From the NCBI GenBank assembly GCA_903861055.1, contig CAIOSU010000045.1, positions 1 to 6,607 on the forward strand: a DNA stretch of 6,607 nt, in the 5' to 3' direction. Of this stretch, positions 1-5,778 are shown in pieces. Under the pieces are notes generated by a model that saw nothing but the letters and a program-made list of their open reading frames with translations, did no database searches and was not told the DNA's origin. How positions within the stretch are numbered: position 1 is the first letter of the stretch; each line of letters begins with the position of its first letter. Source of the DNA: an uncultured bacterium. Lineage in GTDB: Bacteria; Bacteroidota; Bacteroidia; Chitinophagales; CAIOSU01. Both the position numbers and the translations under genes were made by a program.

Positions 1-79
1 CAGCTTGTAACTTAAAATAACGCTTCTCAGAAGGGCTCATACAACGTATCAACTCCGACAATTCATCACTCGGTTTCAT
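1..79 (-). CDS. N-terminal fragment of a Bacteroidota protein of unknown function (cut by window edge)
   Basis: An open minus-strand frame runs from an ATG at 79 off the left edge and encodes MKPSDELSELIRCMSPSEKRYF followed by KLQA. The stretch LIRCMSPSEKRYFKL resembles, from memory, the opening of a family of roughly 500-residue Bacteroidota proteins of unknown function whose N-termini read like LIKSLSxSEKRYFK. No function can be assigned. An in-frame ATG at 100 would add seven residues (MGQDREV). The frame is closed by a stop at 128-130, so no earlier start exists. I prefer 79 because the bases just before it are purine-rich (AAGATAGAGAAGTT), which suits a Bacteroidota start, whereas those before 100 are GC-rich. 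The gene is divergent from the metallo-beta-lactamase gene. Reality of the gene is fairly sure; start choice and family are less so. Confidence 0.65.
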   Translation of the reverse strand, partial: MKPSDELSELIRCMSPSEKRYFKLQA

Positions 80-202
80 AACTTCTCTATCTTGTCCCAT
101 AGCACCAGCAGTGTCGGAATGCGAGTGCTACCATTAGGAATGTAATTAACTCTTTCACAATTTGAACATAAAGATATATCCTAAGCCTATATATTGGCCT
201 AA

Positions 203-248
203 GAAATGTAAAATTGCTTGGAAGAAAAAAAAGGCAAATTTACATTTC
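203..248. repeat. 15-bp inverted repeat containing AATGTAAA
   Basis: GAAATGTAAAATTGC (203-217) faces GCAAATTTACATTTC (234-248) across a 16-base A-rich spacer. The arms are complementary at 14 of 15 positions; the mismatch is A213 against A238. It lies between two divergent genes, so it could be an operator for a dimeric regulator or a hairpin in a transcript. There is no T run after it on the plus strand, so it is not a typical plus-strand terminator. Confidence 0.7.
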
Positions 249-306
249 CAAAAAGGATGATTTGTATCATGAACCCAAACATCCACTATCACCTTTTCTG
301 CTAGTG

Positions 307-336
307 AATGTAAAAGATATTGCCAATATTTACATT
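307..336. repeat. Second inverted repeat of AATGTAAA, just upstream of the metallo-beta-lactamase gene
   Basis: AATGTAAA (307-314) faces TTTACATT (329-336) with 14 bases between. These are the same octamers that form the core of the 203-248 repeat. The right arm ends 15 bases before the ATG at 352, so a protein bound here, or a hairpin in the RNA, could affect expression of that gene. The spacer itself contains ATTG-C-CAAT, a nested minor dyad. Confidence 0.6.
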
Positions 337-351
337 ACAATTTAAGTAACG

Positions 352-1755
352 ATGCAAATAGGATTTTATGGTGCCGCAGGAACAGTTACAGGAAGCAAAC
401 ACCTGCTTACACTTGCAAATGGCAAAAATGTATTATTGGATTGCGGCCTATTTCAAGGCAGAGGGCAAGATACAGAACAGCTGAATCGCCACTGGGGTTT
501 TGAACCCAGGGGGGTAGATGTTTTGGTGCTTTCGCATGCCCATATCGATCATTCAGGATTGATACCTAAATTAGTTAAAGATGGCTTTTCGGGCCAAATA
601 TTCTGTACACCGGCCACAGCCGACCTTTGCGAAATTATGCTGGCCGACAGTGCTGGCATACAAGAAAGCGAGGTGGCCTATGTAAATAAAAAGTTAGCAG
701 CTAAGGGCAAGCAACTAATAAAGCCACTATACGATAGCCAAGATGCGCAACGGTGCTTGAAACAGTTTAACACCATAAAGTATAATGAGCCTGCCGAAGT
801 AATGGAAGGTGTAGAGCTAACCTTTACCGATGCAGGGCATATAATAGGTAGCGCCATTGTAAACCTAAAGATAACGGAAGGTGACAAAACTACACGATTG
901 ACCTTTACTGGCGATATTGGCAAATACGGCAACCGTATTTTAAAAGATCCGCAACCGTTTCCGCAAGCAGATTATATACTTTGCGAATCGACGTACGGTG
1001 ATAGGTTGCATGATAAATTTGGCGATGTAGAAGAACAACTACGACGAGTTGTGGAAGAAACTTGCGTGGCTAAAAAGGGTAAAATAATCATTCCGGCCTT
1101 TAGCGTTGGGCGAACTCAAGAAATAGTGAATGTGCTTAACAACCTTGCGTTTGAGCATCAACTACCCTCAATACCCGTGTATGTAGATAGCCCACTGGCC
1201 GTAGATGCCACCGAAATAATGCATAATCACCCCGAGTGCTTCAACGAGGAGCTGACCGAATACATGGAAAACGACCCATCGCCATTCGGGTTCAATAAAC
1301 TGCACTATACGCAAAGTGTTCAAGAGTCTATACAATTAAACACCTTAAAAGGCCCGGCTATCATTATATCGGCATCGGGCATGGCTGAGGCAGGCCGAAT
1401 AAAGCATCACCTAAAAAATCATATTGAAGACCCCCGCAATACCATATTGATTGTAGGTTGGGCAACGCCTAGCAGCCTTGCTGGTCGTTTGCGAAATGGC
1501 GAAAAAAGCGTTAGTATATATGGCGACTACTATGATGTAAATGCTGAGGTGGTAGTAATAGACCCATTTAGTGCCCATGGTGATTATAAAGAAATGCTTC
1601 AGTTTTTGAGCTGCCAAAATCCCGATTTAGTAAAAAGGATGTTTTTGGTTCACGGCGACCCAGAAGTAATGCCTACCTGGACCGACCACTTAACCGACGC
1701 TGGCTTTAAAAACATCACCGTGGCTCAATATGAGGACATATATGAGTTGTTATAA
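352..1755 (+). CDS. MBL-fold beta-CASP metallo-hydrolase with RNA-specificity domain (probable RNA nuclease)
   Basis: A complete 467-residue member of the metallo-beta-lactamase/beta-CASP family, the group containing CPSF-73 and RNase J, expected to be a cytoplasmic zinc-dependent RNA-cleaving enzyme. Visible motifs are: D30 in LLDCG (motif 1); H62-x-H64-x-D66-H67 in SHAHIDHSG (motif 2); H163 in DAGHIIGS (motif 3); D188 in FTGDIG (motif 4); beta-CASP motif A at E212 in CESTYGD; motif B at H409 in FSAHGD; and motif C at H434 in LVHGD. The SAH and LVHG elements lie in the C-terminal RNA-specificity (RMMBL) segment, about 385-440. The conserved ISASGM...GRIKHHL block is at 339-354. All metal ligands are present, so it should be active. 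There is no KH domain and no signal peptide. The ATG at 352 gives MQIGFYGAAGTVTGS, the usual family opening. Substrate and direction of cleavage cannot be told; database names often say RNA exonuclease, which is unproven here. Confidence 0.93.
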   Translation: MQIGFYGAAGTVTGSKHLLTLANGKNVLLDCGLFQGRGQDTEQLNRHWGFEPRGVDVLVLSHAHIDHSGLIPKLVKDGFSGQIFCTPATADLCEIMLADSAGIQESEVAYVNKKLAAKGKQLIKPLYDSQDAQRCLKQFNTIKYNEPAEVMEGVELTFTDAGHIIGSAIVNLKITEGDKTTRLTFTGDIGKYGNRILKDPQPFPQADYILCESTYGDRLHDKFGDVEEQLRRVVEETCVAKKGKIIIPAFSVGRTQEIVNVLNNLAFEHQLPSIPVYVDSPLAVDATEIMHNHPECFNEELTEYMENDPSPFGFNKLHYTQSVQESIQLNTLKGPAIIISASGMAEAGRIKHHLKNHIEDPRNTILIVGWATPSSLAGRLRNGEKSVSIYGDYYDVNAEVVVIDPFSAHGDYKEMLQFLSCQNPDLVKRMFLVHGDPEVMPTWTDHLTDAGFKNITVAQYEDIYELL

Positions 1756-1842
1756 AACGGCTTGATCCCATCATCTAAATAGCATTTGTTCACTATTTCA
1801 GCCTCAGTGCCAATTAGACTACATAACAAAATCAAATCGTTA

Positions 1843-2970
1843 TTAAGCATAAAACTCCAGCACCTTGCCCACAACGTAGTCTAGTTGCTCATCGGTAAGC
1901 TCAAAATAGAGTGGTAGCCTAACCAAGCAATGGGCATAATGCTGGGTATATGGCAATTTGACGGGTGCATGCTGCTGCAAATAATAGGGGCTTTGGTGCA
2001 ACGAAAGGTAATGGAAAACGGCTTGTATGCCGTTGCTTTTTAGATGGTCAATCAAGGCGATACGCTCATCGGCATTGGCACAAACCAGGTAAAACACATG
2101 CGCACTGTGTGTCTCATAATCGTGTACCAAAGGCAATTGCGCCATTTTACCCAATTCAAGCATACGCAAGCCCTGGTAGTAGCGGTTCCAAAGGTGGAGC
2201 CTACGTTTTTGTATATGGTCTAACTGTTCTAGCTGCGCAAACAGAAAAGCCGCATTCAGCTCCGAAGGCGAAAAAGAGGAGCCCTTGTCAACCCACTCAT
2301 ATCTATCTATTTCGCCCCTTAAAAAGGCTGCACGGTTAGTTCCCTTCTCGCGAAGCACCTCTGCCCTAGCCGCAAACTGCTCATCGTTTATTACCAGCAT
2401 CCCCCCTTCGCCAGCTATCACATTTTTGGTAGCATGGAAAGAGAATGCAGCCAAGGTGCCCAATGCTCCGGTGGGTGTGCCCTTATAGTAAGCATCCAAA
2501 GCGTGAGCAGCATCCTCCACCACATATATGCCATACTCTCTGGCAATATCGTTAATGGCAACCATGTCGCAGGGTATGCCCGCATAATGAACCACTACTA
2601 TTACTTTGGTATTGGGAGTAATGAGGCTGCGAATGCTCTCGGCATCTACATTGGGGCTTTCAGCCGATGAGTCGGCAAAAAGTACGGTTGCTCCACGAAG
2701 AATAAAAGCATTGGCACTAGAAACAAATGTATAGGACGGAACGATAACCTCATCCCCTGGACCAACTCCCAATAGCAAGGCCGCAAGTTCCAAGGCATCA
2801 GTGCAACTGGTGGTCAGTAAACATTTCTTAAAGCCATAGCGCTGTTGCAATAACTGTTGGCACTTATGCGTAAAACTGCCATCGCCCGAAATGGCACCCT
2901 CCCTAATAGCTGCCTCAATGTAAGCCAGTTCGTTACCAGAAATATACGGTTTATTGTAAGGTATGTTCAT
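1843..2970 (-). CDS. wecE: dTDP-4-amino-4,6-dideoxygalactose transaminase (WecE/RffA type)
   Basis: A full-length (375 residues) DegT/DnrJ/EryC1/StrS-family sugar-nucleotide aminotransferase. Enterobacterial WecE uses PLP and glutamate to convert dTDP-4-keto-6-deoxyglucose to dTDP-4-amino-4,6-dideoxygalactose (Fuc4N), a surface-polysaccharide precursor. Similarity to WecE as I recall it runs end to end: the GDGSFTHKCQQ opening, LLTTSCTDALE, GDEVIVPSYTFVSSANAF, VVVHYAGIPCDM, VVEDAAHALDAYYKG, FSFHATKN, LREKGTNRAAFLRG and VFHYLSLHQSP. K182 in SFHATKN is the expected Schiff-base lysine, and D153 (VEDAAH) should bind the pyridine nitrogen. The glycine-rich loop reads AGEGG where E. coli has AGGEGG, one glycine shorter. 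The protein is cytosolic. No other sugar-nucleotide genes adjoin it. The gene is convergent with the metallo-beta-lactamase gene (87-base gap) and 68 bases downstream of the T9SS cargo gene. The family is certain; the exact sugar product is inferred. Confidence 0.92.
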   Translation of the reverse strand: MNIPYNKPYISGNELAYIEAAIREGAISGDGSFTHKCQQLLQQRYGFKKCLLTTSCTDALELAALLLGVGPGDEVIVPSYTFVSSANAFILRGATVLFADSSAESPNVDAESIRSLITPNTKVIVVVHYAGIPCDMVAINDIAREYGIYVVEDAAHALDAYYKGTPTGALGTLAAFSFHATKNVIAGEGGMLVINDEQFAARAEVLREKGTNRAAFLRGEIDRYEWVDKGSSFSPSELNAAFLFAQLEQLDHIQKRRLHLWNRYYQGLRMLELGKMAQLPLVHDYETHSAHVFYLVCANADERIALIDHLKSNGIQAVFHYLSLHQSPYYLQQHAPVKLPYTQHYAHCLVRLPLYFELTDEQLDYVVGKVLEFYA

Positions 2971-3005
2971 ACCAATGCAGGCAGTGGTTAAAATGTTGTT
3001 AGGAT

Positions 3006-3023
3006 AAAAATAGTAAAACTATT
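3006..3023 (-). terminator. Weak terminator-like hairpin after the T9SS cargo gene
   Basis: Read on the minus strand, AATAGT-TTT-ACTATT forms a 6-bp stem with a three-base loop and runs into TTT, giving five consecutive T residues. It lies 15 bases beyond the TAG stop of the cargo gene and before wecE. The stem has only one G-C pair, so its stability is doubtful. The same bases include TAGTTTTA (3014-3021), one base off the TAnnTTTG -7 element, so the site could instead be the wecE promoter, with a leader of roughly 40 bases. Confidence 0.35.
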
Positions 3024-3038
3024 ATGATGTAGTAGCCA

Positions 3039-4700
3039 CTAGCGTATAACAGTAAGCGGACCGGTCAACACTTCGCCAATATTATTGAGCTTAATGAGAT
3101 AATAATACGTGCCCGCTGGCGAATCGGTGCCATTATAGGTGCCATTCCAGTTACGGGTATATGGTCCTTGACGATACATCTCGCTCCCCCAACGGTTGAG
3201 GATAATAATTTCGTTGTCGGGGTATAAGCTCAAGTTCCTGATGTTCCAGCTATCGTTAACGCCATCGCCATTTGGGGTAATAGCATTAGGTATGTTCAAC
3301 ACCTCGCGAGGGTCAATTTCGGCACTGGTATATATCCAAACCGTGTCAACCGCCTTACAACCATACTCATTGCCAACGGTTAAGAAAAACTCAGTATCCT
3401 CAAATACATTGGCCAGTGTATTTTGGCAATAAACGCAAGCCACTACCGTATCAGGATACCACTCATAATCCAACCCACCGTTACCAACCAAAGTTACATC
3501 GGCACCAAAATATACGGTAGTATCGCGGCCAGCATCTGGCACAGGTACAGGGAAGGCCGTGAGCACCGGCCCACTGCCATAAGCTATACAAGTAGAATCA
3601 ATGCCGATAGCCCAAATGGAATCTCCCGAAACCAAGTTGTTAATAGTGTAGGTGTTTAGGATACTATCTTGCAGCAACTGGTCGCCATTGTAGAATTGGT
3701 AACCATTGAAATTTTCTAGAATCGTAAAGGTAATAGTATCGCCTAAGCAAAACTCATCCAAACCCAACACCTCAAAAGGCTTACTTACATTCCCTAACGC
3801 AAAGGCTGGCGTACTAAAATTAGCCCAATTGGTTACTTCTAAAGTACTAAAGGGCGAACCAATAATATTGCTCACAGTGCCTACATCTTCCCACTGCGGC
3901 AAATTCTGCCAATGAAGAATATTCTCGAAGGCACCGTCAGCCAAATCATCATAATAGAAACGCAACGATGCAGGGTTGCCGCTGCCAGTACCATTGCTAA
4001 AAATGCGGTGGTAATAGTTCTCGTTTACTACACAGATAGTAGGTTGGCGCACTTCGGTGTCAAAACCTTCAAGGGTAGGGTCCACATTAGCCATACGCAC
4101 CTTATACACCCATGCATTAGCCAACGATGGCGTAACTATAATTGGGCGATAGCGGAACGTACCAACATTAGAGCCTACCGGAAACCAATATTCGCCCAAA
4201 CTATTGGTATTGCGGGCAAGCCCCCCATTATTCAGGCTGCTAACATACCCATCTCCAATATTGGTAACGGCAGTAAGCGCGGGGTTGGTAACGGTTACGG
4301 TATTCGTATCCAGGCTAAACTCATGGTCATTCAACAACAACTCCTCGTCCACCACTACATCTAGGTCGCCATATTTTACATCGGTTCCCCTGAGGTCTAA
4401 TCTGCCGAAATGGGTAACATCGGCACCAGTGATGCGTTGCGCATCATCGTTCAGTATTACGGTGCCTCCGGCATTGGGATTAAAGCCCGTGTTGCCAGCA
4501 TTATTTATCCAATCGCCATAAAGGAAAATGCTATCGGTGTTATCCACCAATCCATTTTCGGTACTTTCGTAATCGCCATGAACGGAGATAAAGCCGCCTT
4601 GTTTGATAGATATAAGTCCTCCCCTGTTGCTCAAAGATAACTGAGCAAACAAATTGGCACAAACCAACATTGACATGATAAGTAAGGGGAACTGTTTCAC
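3039..4700 (-). CDS. Secreted T9SS cargo protein with gliding-motility-associated C-terminal (type B sorting) domain
   Basis: A 553-residue exported protein. Residues 1-20 form a Sec signal peptide (K2, hydrophobic core, end at NLFAQ) with likely cleavage after Q20. The C-terminal ~85 residues carry the hallmarks of the CHU_C / gliding-motility C-terminal domain: IPNAITPNGDGVNDSWNI (470-487), ILNRWGSEMY (500-509), WNGTYNG (518-524) and PAGTYYYLIKL (528-538). In this family that domain directs export across the outer membrane by the type IX system. Before it, residues ~388-458 (DAGRDTTVYFGADVTLVGNGG ending in GCKAVDTVWI) look like a PKD/Ig-like repeat, and 316-383 may be another. The N-terminal ~300 residues are beta-rich, Gly/Asn-rich and not recognised; no catalytic motif was seen. 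The start is GTG, since an in-frame stop lies two codons upstream and the next Met (residue 9) would cut the signal peptide. Probably a cell-surface or secreted structural or adhesive protein. Confidence 0.88.
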   Translation of the reverse strand: MKQFPLLIMSMLVCANLFAQLSLSNRGGLISIKQGGFISVHGDYESTENGLVDNTDSIFLYGDWINNAGNTGFNPNAGGTVILNDDAQRITGADVTHFGRLDLRGTDVKYGDLDVVVDEELLLNDHEFSLDTNTVTVTNPALTAVTNIGDGYVSSLNNGGLARNTNSLGEYWFPVGSNVGTFRYRPIIVTPSLANAWVYKVRMANVDPTLEGFDTEVRQPTICVVNENYYHRIFSNGTGSGNPASLRFYYDDLADGAFENILHWQNLPQWEDVGTVSNIIGSPFSTLEVTNWANFSTPAFALGNVSKPFEVLGLDEFCLGDTITFTILENFNGYQFYNGDQLLQDSILNTYTINNLVSGDSIWAIGIDSTCIAYGSGPVLTAFPVPVPDAGRDTTVYFGADVTLVGNGGLDYEWYPDTVVACVYCQNTLANVFEDTEFFLTVGNEYGCKAVDTVWIYTSAEIDPREVLNIPNAITPNGDGVNDSWNIRNLSLYPDNEIIILNRWGSEMYRQGPYTRNWNGTYNGTDSPAGTYYYLIKLNNIGEVLTGPLTVIR

Positions 4701-4701
4701 T

Positions 4702-4713
4702 ACTTAGCTAAGT
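4702..4713. repeat. Perfect 12-bp palindrome beside the cargo gene start
   Basis: ACTTAGCTAAGT is a perfect uninterrupted palindrome ending one base before the GTG start codon (4700) of the T9SS cargo gene. It could be an operator covering the translation start region or could occur by chance. It contributes the in-frame TAA that fixes the GTG as the only full-length start. Confidence 0.5.
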
Positions 4714-4847
4714 TACGCAATACGGCAAAAAATATCTAGTTATAGAGCAAAAACCACCTAAAATAGTTGCGTACAGGCGTTGATAATTATCCATTTTCCC
4801 TATCGATTTGAACAAATTGGGCTAACAGGGAATCATTTGCAACCTTG

Positions 4848-4878
4848 TTGCATTATAAGCTAGAATACTGCAACTTTG
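4848..4878 (+). promoter_or_regulatory. Bacteroidota-type promoter for the MerC-domain gene
   Basis: TTG at 4848-4850 (part of TTGTTG), a 20-base spacer and CAACTTTG at 4871-4878 match the Bacteroidota sigma factor consensus TTG...TAnnTTTG with one mismatch in the -7 element. Transcription would begin about 5-8 bases after it, at or just before the ATG at 4887, implying a leaderless or nearly leaderless mRNA. A dyad ATTTG-AA-CAAAT at 4806-4817, 30 bases upstream, could be a regulator site. Confidence 0.6.
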
Positions 4879-4886
4879 TGGCCATT

Positions 4887-5318
4887 ATGAACAACCGTAT
4901 ACCAGAAACCGAAACGCTAAGCCCCTACCATCGCATTACCAACCGATTGGGCATTGCATTGAGCATGCTGTGTGCCATTCATTGTTTGGCTACACCGTTT
5001 TTGGCCGTTTCGCTGCCGTTTCTGGGTAGTTATTTCGAAACCAACCCCTGGCTTGAGTATTTACTTTTGGGTAGTGGGTTGTTGTTTGGCGGCGGCATTA
5101 CGCTGCACAATTATATCAACCACCACCATAACCTACCAGTGCTGTTGGTGGTTATCTCGGGTTTTAGTTTTCTATTTATTGCCCATTTTTTCCATGGCCA
5201 TTGGTTCGAAACCCCAATTATTGTTTTGGGTGCCGTAATGGTGGCTTTTGGTTTATACTTCAACCATAAGTATGCAAACTCGGTGTGCAAAACGTGCAAA
5301 GTGCCACACACACATTAA
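4887..5318 (+). CDS. MerC-domain integral membrane protein
   Basis: A 143-residue small membrane protein with about four hydrophobic segments (roughly 21-49, 55-77, 83-103, 109-127). The first contains LCAIHCLATP, with C29 and C33 as the paired cysteines typical of MerC-domain proteins. In mercury-resistance operons MerC is an inner-membrane Hg(II) uptake protein. In Bacteroidota, single MerC-domain genes without other mer genes are common and their substrate is unknown. Further possible metal ligands are N-HHH-N (79-81), H100/H103/H105, and a C-terminal tail with C134-x-x-C137 and HTH at the end. No merA, merT, merP or merR lies nearby. The ATG at 4887 was chosen over the upstream in-frame TTG at 4845, because the promoter's -7 element (4871-4878) lies between them and a normal N-terminal tail precedes the first helix. 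Metal transport is an inference. Confidence 0.82.
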   Translation: MNNRIPETETLSPYHRITNRLGIALSMLCAIHCLATPFLAVSLPFLGSYFETNPWLEYLLLGSGLLFGGGITLHNYINHHHNLPVLLVVISGFSFLFIAHFFHGHWFETPIIVLGAVMVAFGLYFNHKYANSVCKTCKVPHTH

Positions 5319-5489
5319 TATTTTTACTGCCTATAGTTGAGCACAAACCGTTTCCGTTTTTAGTTCAAAACACACCTACTTTTTTCTACCACGTTAAGTT
5401 GTGCATAACATCATTTTAGGTCAACAGAATACTTACACAACAACCGAAAGGTTTACCTAACACCTGTACGTAAAATTGTTCGGGCAAAA

Positions 5490-5507
5490 TATGCGCTATA
5501 CCGCATA
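5490..5507. promoter_or_regulatory. Operator-like dyad just upstream of the nrdB -7 element
   Basis: TATGCG (5490-5495) faces CGCATA (5502-5507) across six bases, CTATAC. It ends five bases before the -7 element at 5513, so a dimeric protein bound there would touch the promoter. It does not match the NrdR box consensus I know (ACACnATATATnGTGT-like), and the regulator is unknown. Confidence 0.4.
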
Positions 5508-5512
5508 AATAG

Positions 5513-5520
5513 TATCTTTG
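5513..5520 (+). promoter_or_regulatory. Perfect Bacteroidota -7 element, candidate nrdB promoter
   Basis: TATCTTTG is an exact match to TAnnTTTG. The expected TTG of the -33 element is absent at the usual 19-22 base spacing (the nearest is at 5476-5478, too far), so the promoter may depend on an activator or be a chance match. Transcription would start near 5526. A rival candidate closer to nrdB is TTG at 5735-5737 with TTTTTTTG at 5760-5767, which has one mismatch in the -7 element and a 22-base spacer. Confidence 0.45.
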
Positions 5521-5585
5521 AGTGCTCGGTAAGGGAATTGAAAGCACCAAATTTATTTTCCAAAAAAAGAGATTTCCACAGCCCT

Positions 5586-5606
5586 AAGCCTTGTGAAATA
5601 AGGCTT
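5586..5606 (+). ncRNA. Hairpin 1 of the nrdB upstream region
   Basis: AAGCCTT (5586-5592) and AAGGCTT (5600-5606) form a perfect 7-bp stem with the loop GTGAAAT. It is followed by TTAATTCTT, not a solid T run, so a terminator role is weak. A competing pairing of TTTCCACA (5573-5580) with TGTGAAA would use part of the loop. It probably belongs to the nrdB leader if the 5513 promoter is used. Confidence 0.5.
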
Positions 5607-5625
5607 TTAATTCTTATCCAGCAGG

Positions 5626-5652
5626 GGTGTTGAAAAAGATTTTTCAACCACC
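5626..5652 (+). ncRNA. Hairpin 2 of the nrdB upstream region
   Basis: GGTGTTGAAAA (5626-5636) pairs with TTTTCAA (5641-5647) and CACC (5649-5652), giving 11 base pairs with a single bulged C at 5648 and a four-base loop AGAT. It is followed by ATTTTTC, so it could also pause or terminate transcription, but the T run is short and not adjacent. Confidence 0.5.
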
Positions 5653-5687
5653 ATTTTTCATTCCTTAATATTGTATTAACAGTTACC

Positions 5688-5714
5688 GAGCCGGGAAATC
5701 TACCCGGTTTTTTT
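5688..5714 (+). terminator. Rho-independent terminator-like stem-loop with T7 upstream of nrdB
   Basis: CCGGG (5691-5695) and CCCGG (5703-5707) form a stem with the loop AAATCTA, extended by G-U/A-U pairs between GAG (5688-5690) and the first three T residues. Seven consecutive T residues (5708-5714) follow directly. It lies 144 bases before the nrdB ATG. It could attenuate nrdB if transcription begins at ~5526, or simply end upstream transcription if nrdB is transcribed from a nearer promoter. Confidence 0.6.
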
Positions 5715-5749
5715 AACCATATCAACTGATGGCCTTGTGCCATAACTGA

Positions 5750-5778
5750 CCGGTTCAATTTTTTTTGAACAGAGCCGG
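5750..5778 (+). ncRNA. Hairpin 4: GTTCAA/TTGAAC stem flanked by CCGG arms
   Basis: GTTCAA (5753-5758) pairs perfectly with TTGAAC (5765-5770) around a loop of six T. CCG (5750-5752) can add to the stem by pairing with CGG (5776-5778) across a five-base bulge. The CCGG at 5775-5778 can alternatively pair with CCGG at 5798-5801. The T run with the final G (5760-5767) also resembles a -7 element, so this could be a DNA promoter feature and not an RNA structure. Confidence 0.45.

Larger units (their letters stand above)
101..351. other. Divergent intergenic region with clustered AATGTAAA dyads
   Basis: This AT-rich stretch separates the left-edge minus-strand gene from the metallo-beta-lactamase gene and must hold both promoters. 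On the minus strand, 169-176 reads TATCTTTA, one base off the Bacteroidota -7 element TAnnTTTG, but no TTG lies at the expected distance upstream, so this is weak. No convincing plus-strand promoter was found. The region holds two inverted repeats listed separately, a related single site AATGTAAT at 139-146, and a small dyad ATGAT-TTGT-ATCAT at 257-270. No reading frame with coding character was seen. Confidence 0.6.

Noticed and set aside
1777..1798. AAATAG...CTATTT dyad in the gap between the convergent genes, as a shared terminator
   Set aside because: The six-base stem has one G-C pair, a ten-base loop and no adjacent T run on either strand, so it is too weak to call.
1965..2670. Plus-strand frames antisense to wecE, up to 124 codons
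   Set aside because: They are shadows of a strongly conserved aminotransferase on the other strand, with low-complexity, basic or Ser-rich products.
3196..4640. Several plus-strand frames (up to 150 codons) antisense to the T9SS cargo gene
   Set aside because: The minus-strand frame has a signal peptide and a diagnostic C-terminal domain; the antisense products have no recognisable features.
4714..4773. Inverted repeat TACGCAA (4714-4720) / TTGCGTA (4767-4773) between the cargo and MerC-domain genes
   Set aside because: Seven-base arms 46 bases apart are close to chance and do not frame a recognisable promoter.
5572..5622. DnaA-box-like ATTTCCACA (5572-5580) and TTATCCAGC (5614-5622) upstream of nrdB
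   Set aside because: Each matches only 7 of 9 bases of TTATCCACA. Although E. coli nrdAB is DnaA-regulated, two such matches in AT-rich DNA are expected by chance.
5453..5758. 101-codon minus-strand frame upstream of nrdB as a hidden gene
   Set aside because: It runs antisense through the hairpins and terminator-like stem, its product resembles nothing known, and it has no promoter or neighbour support.
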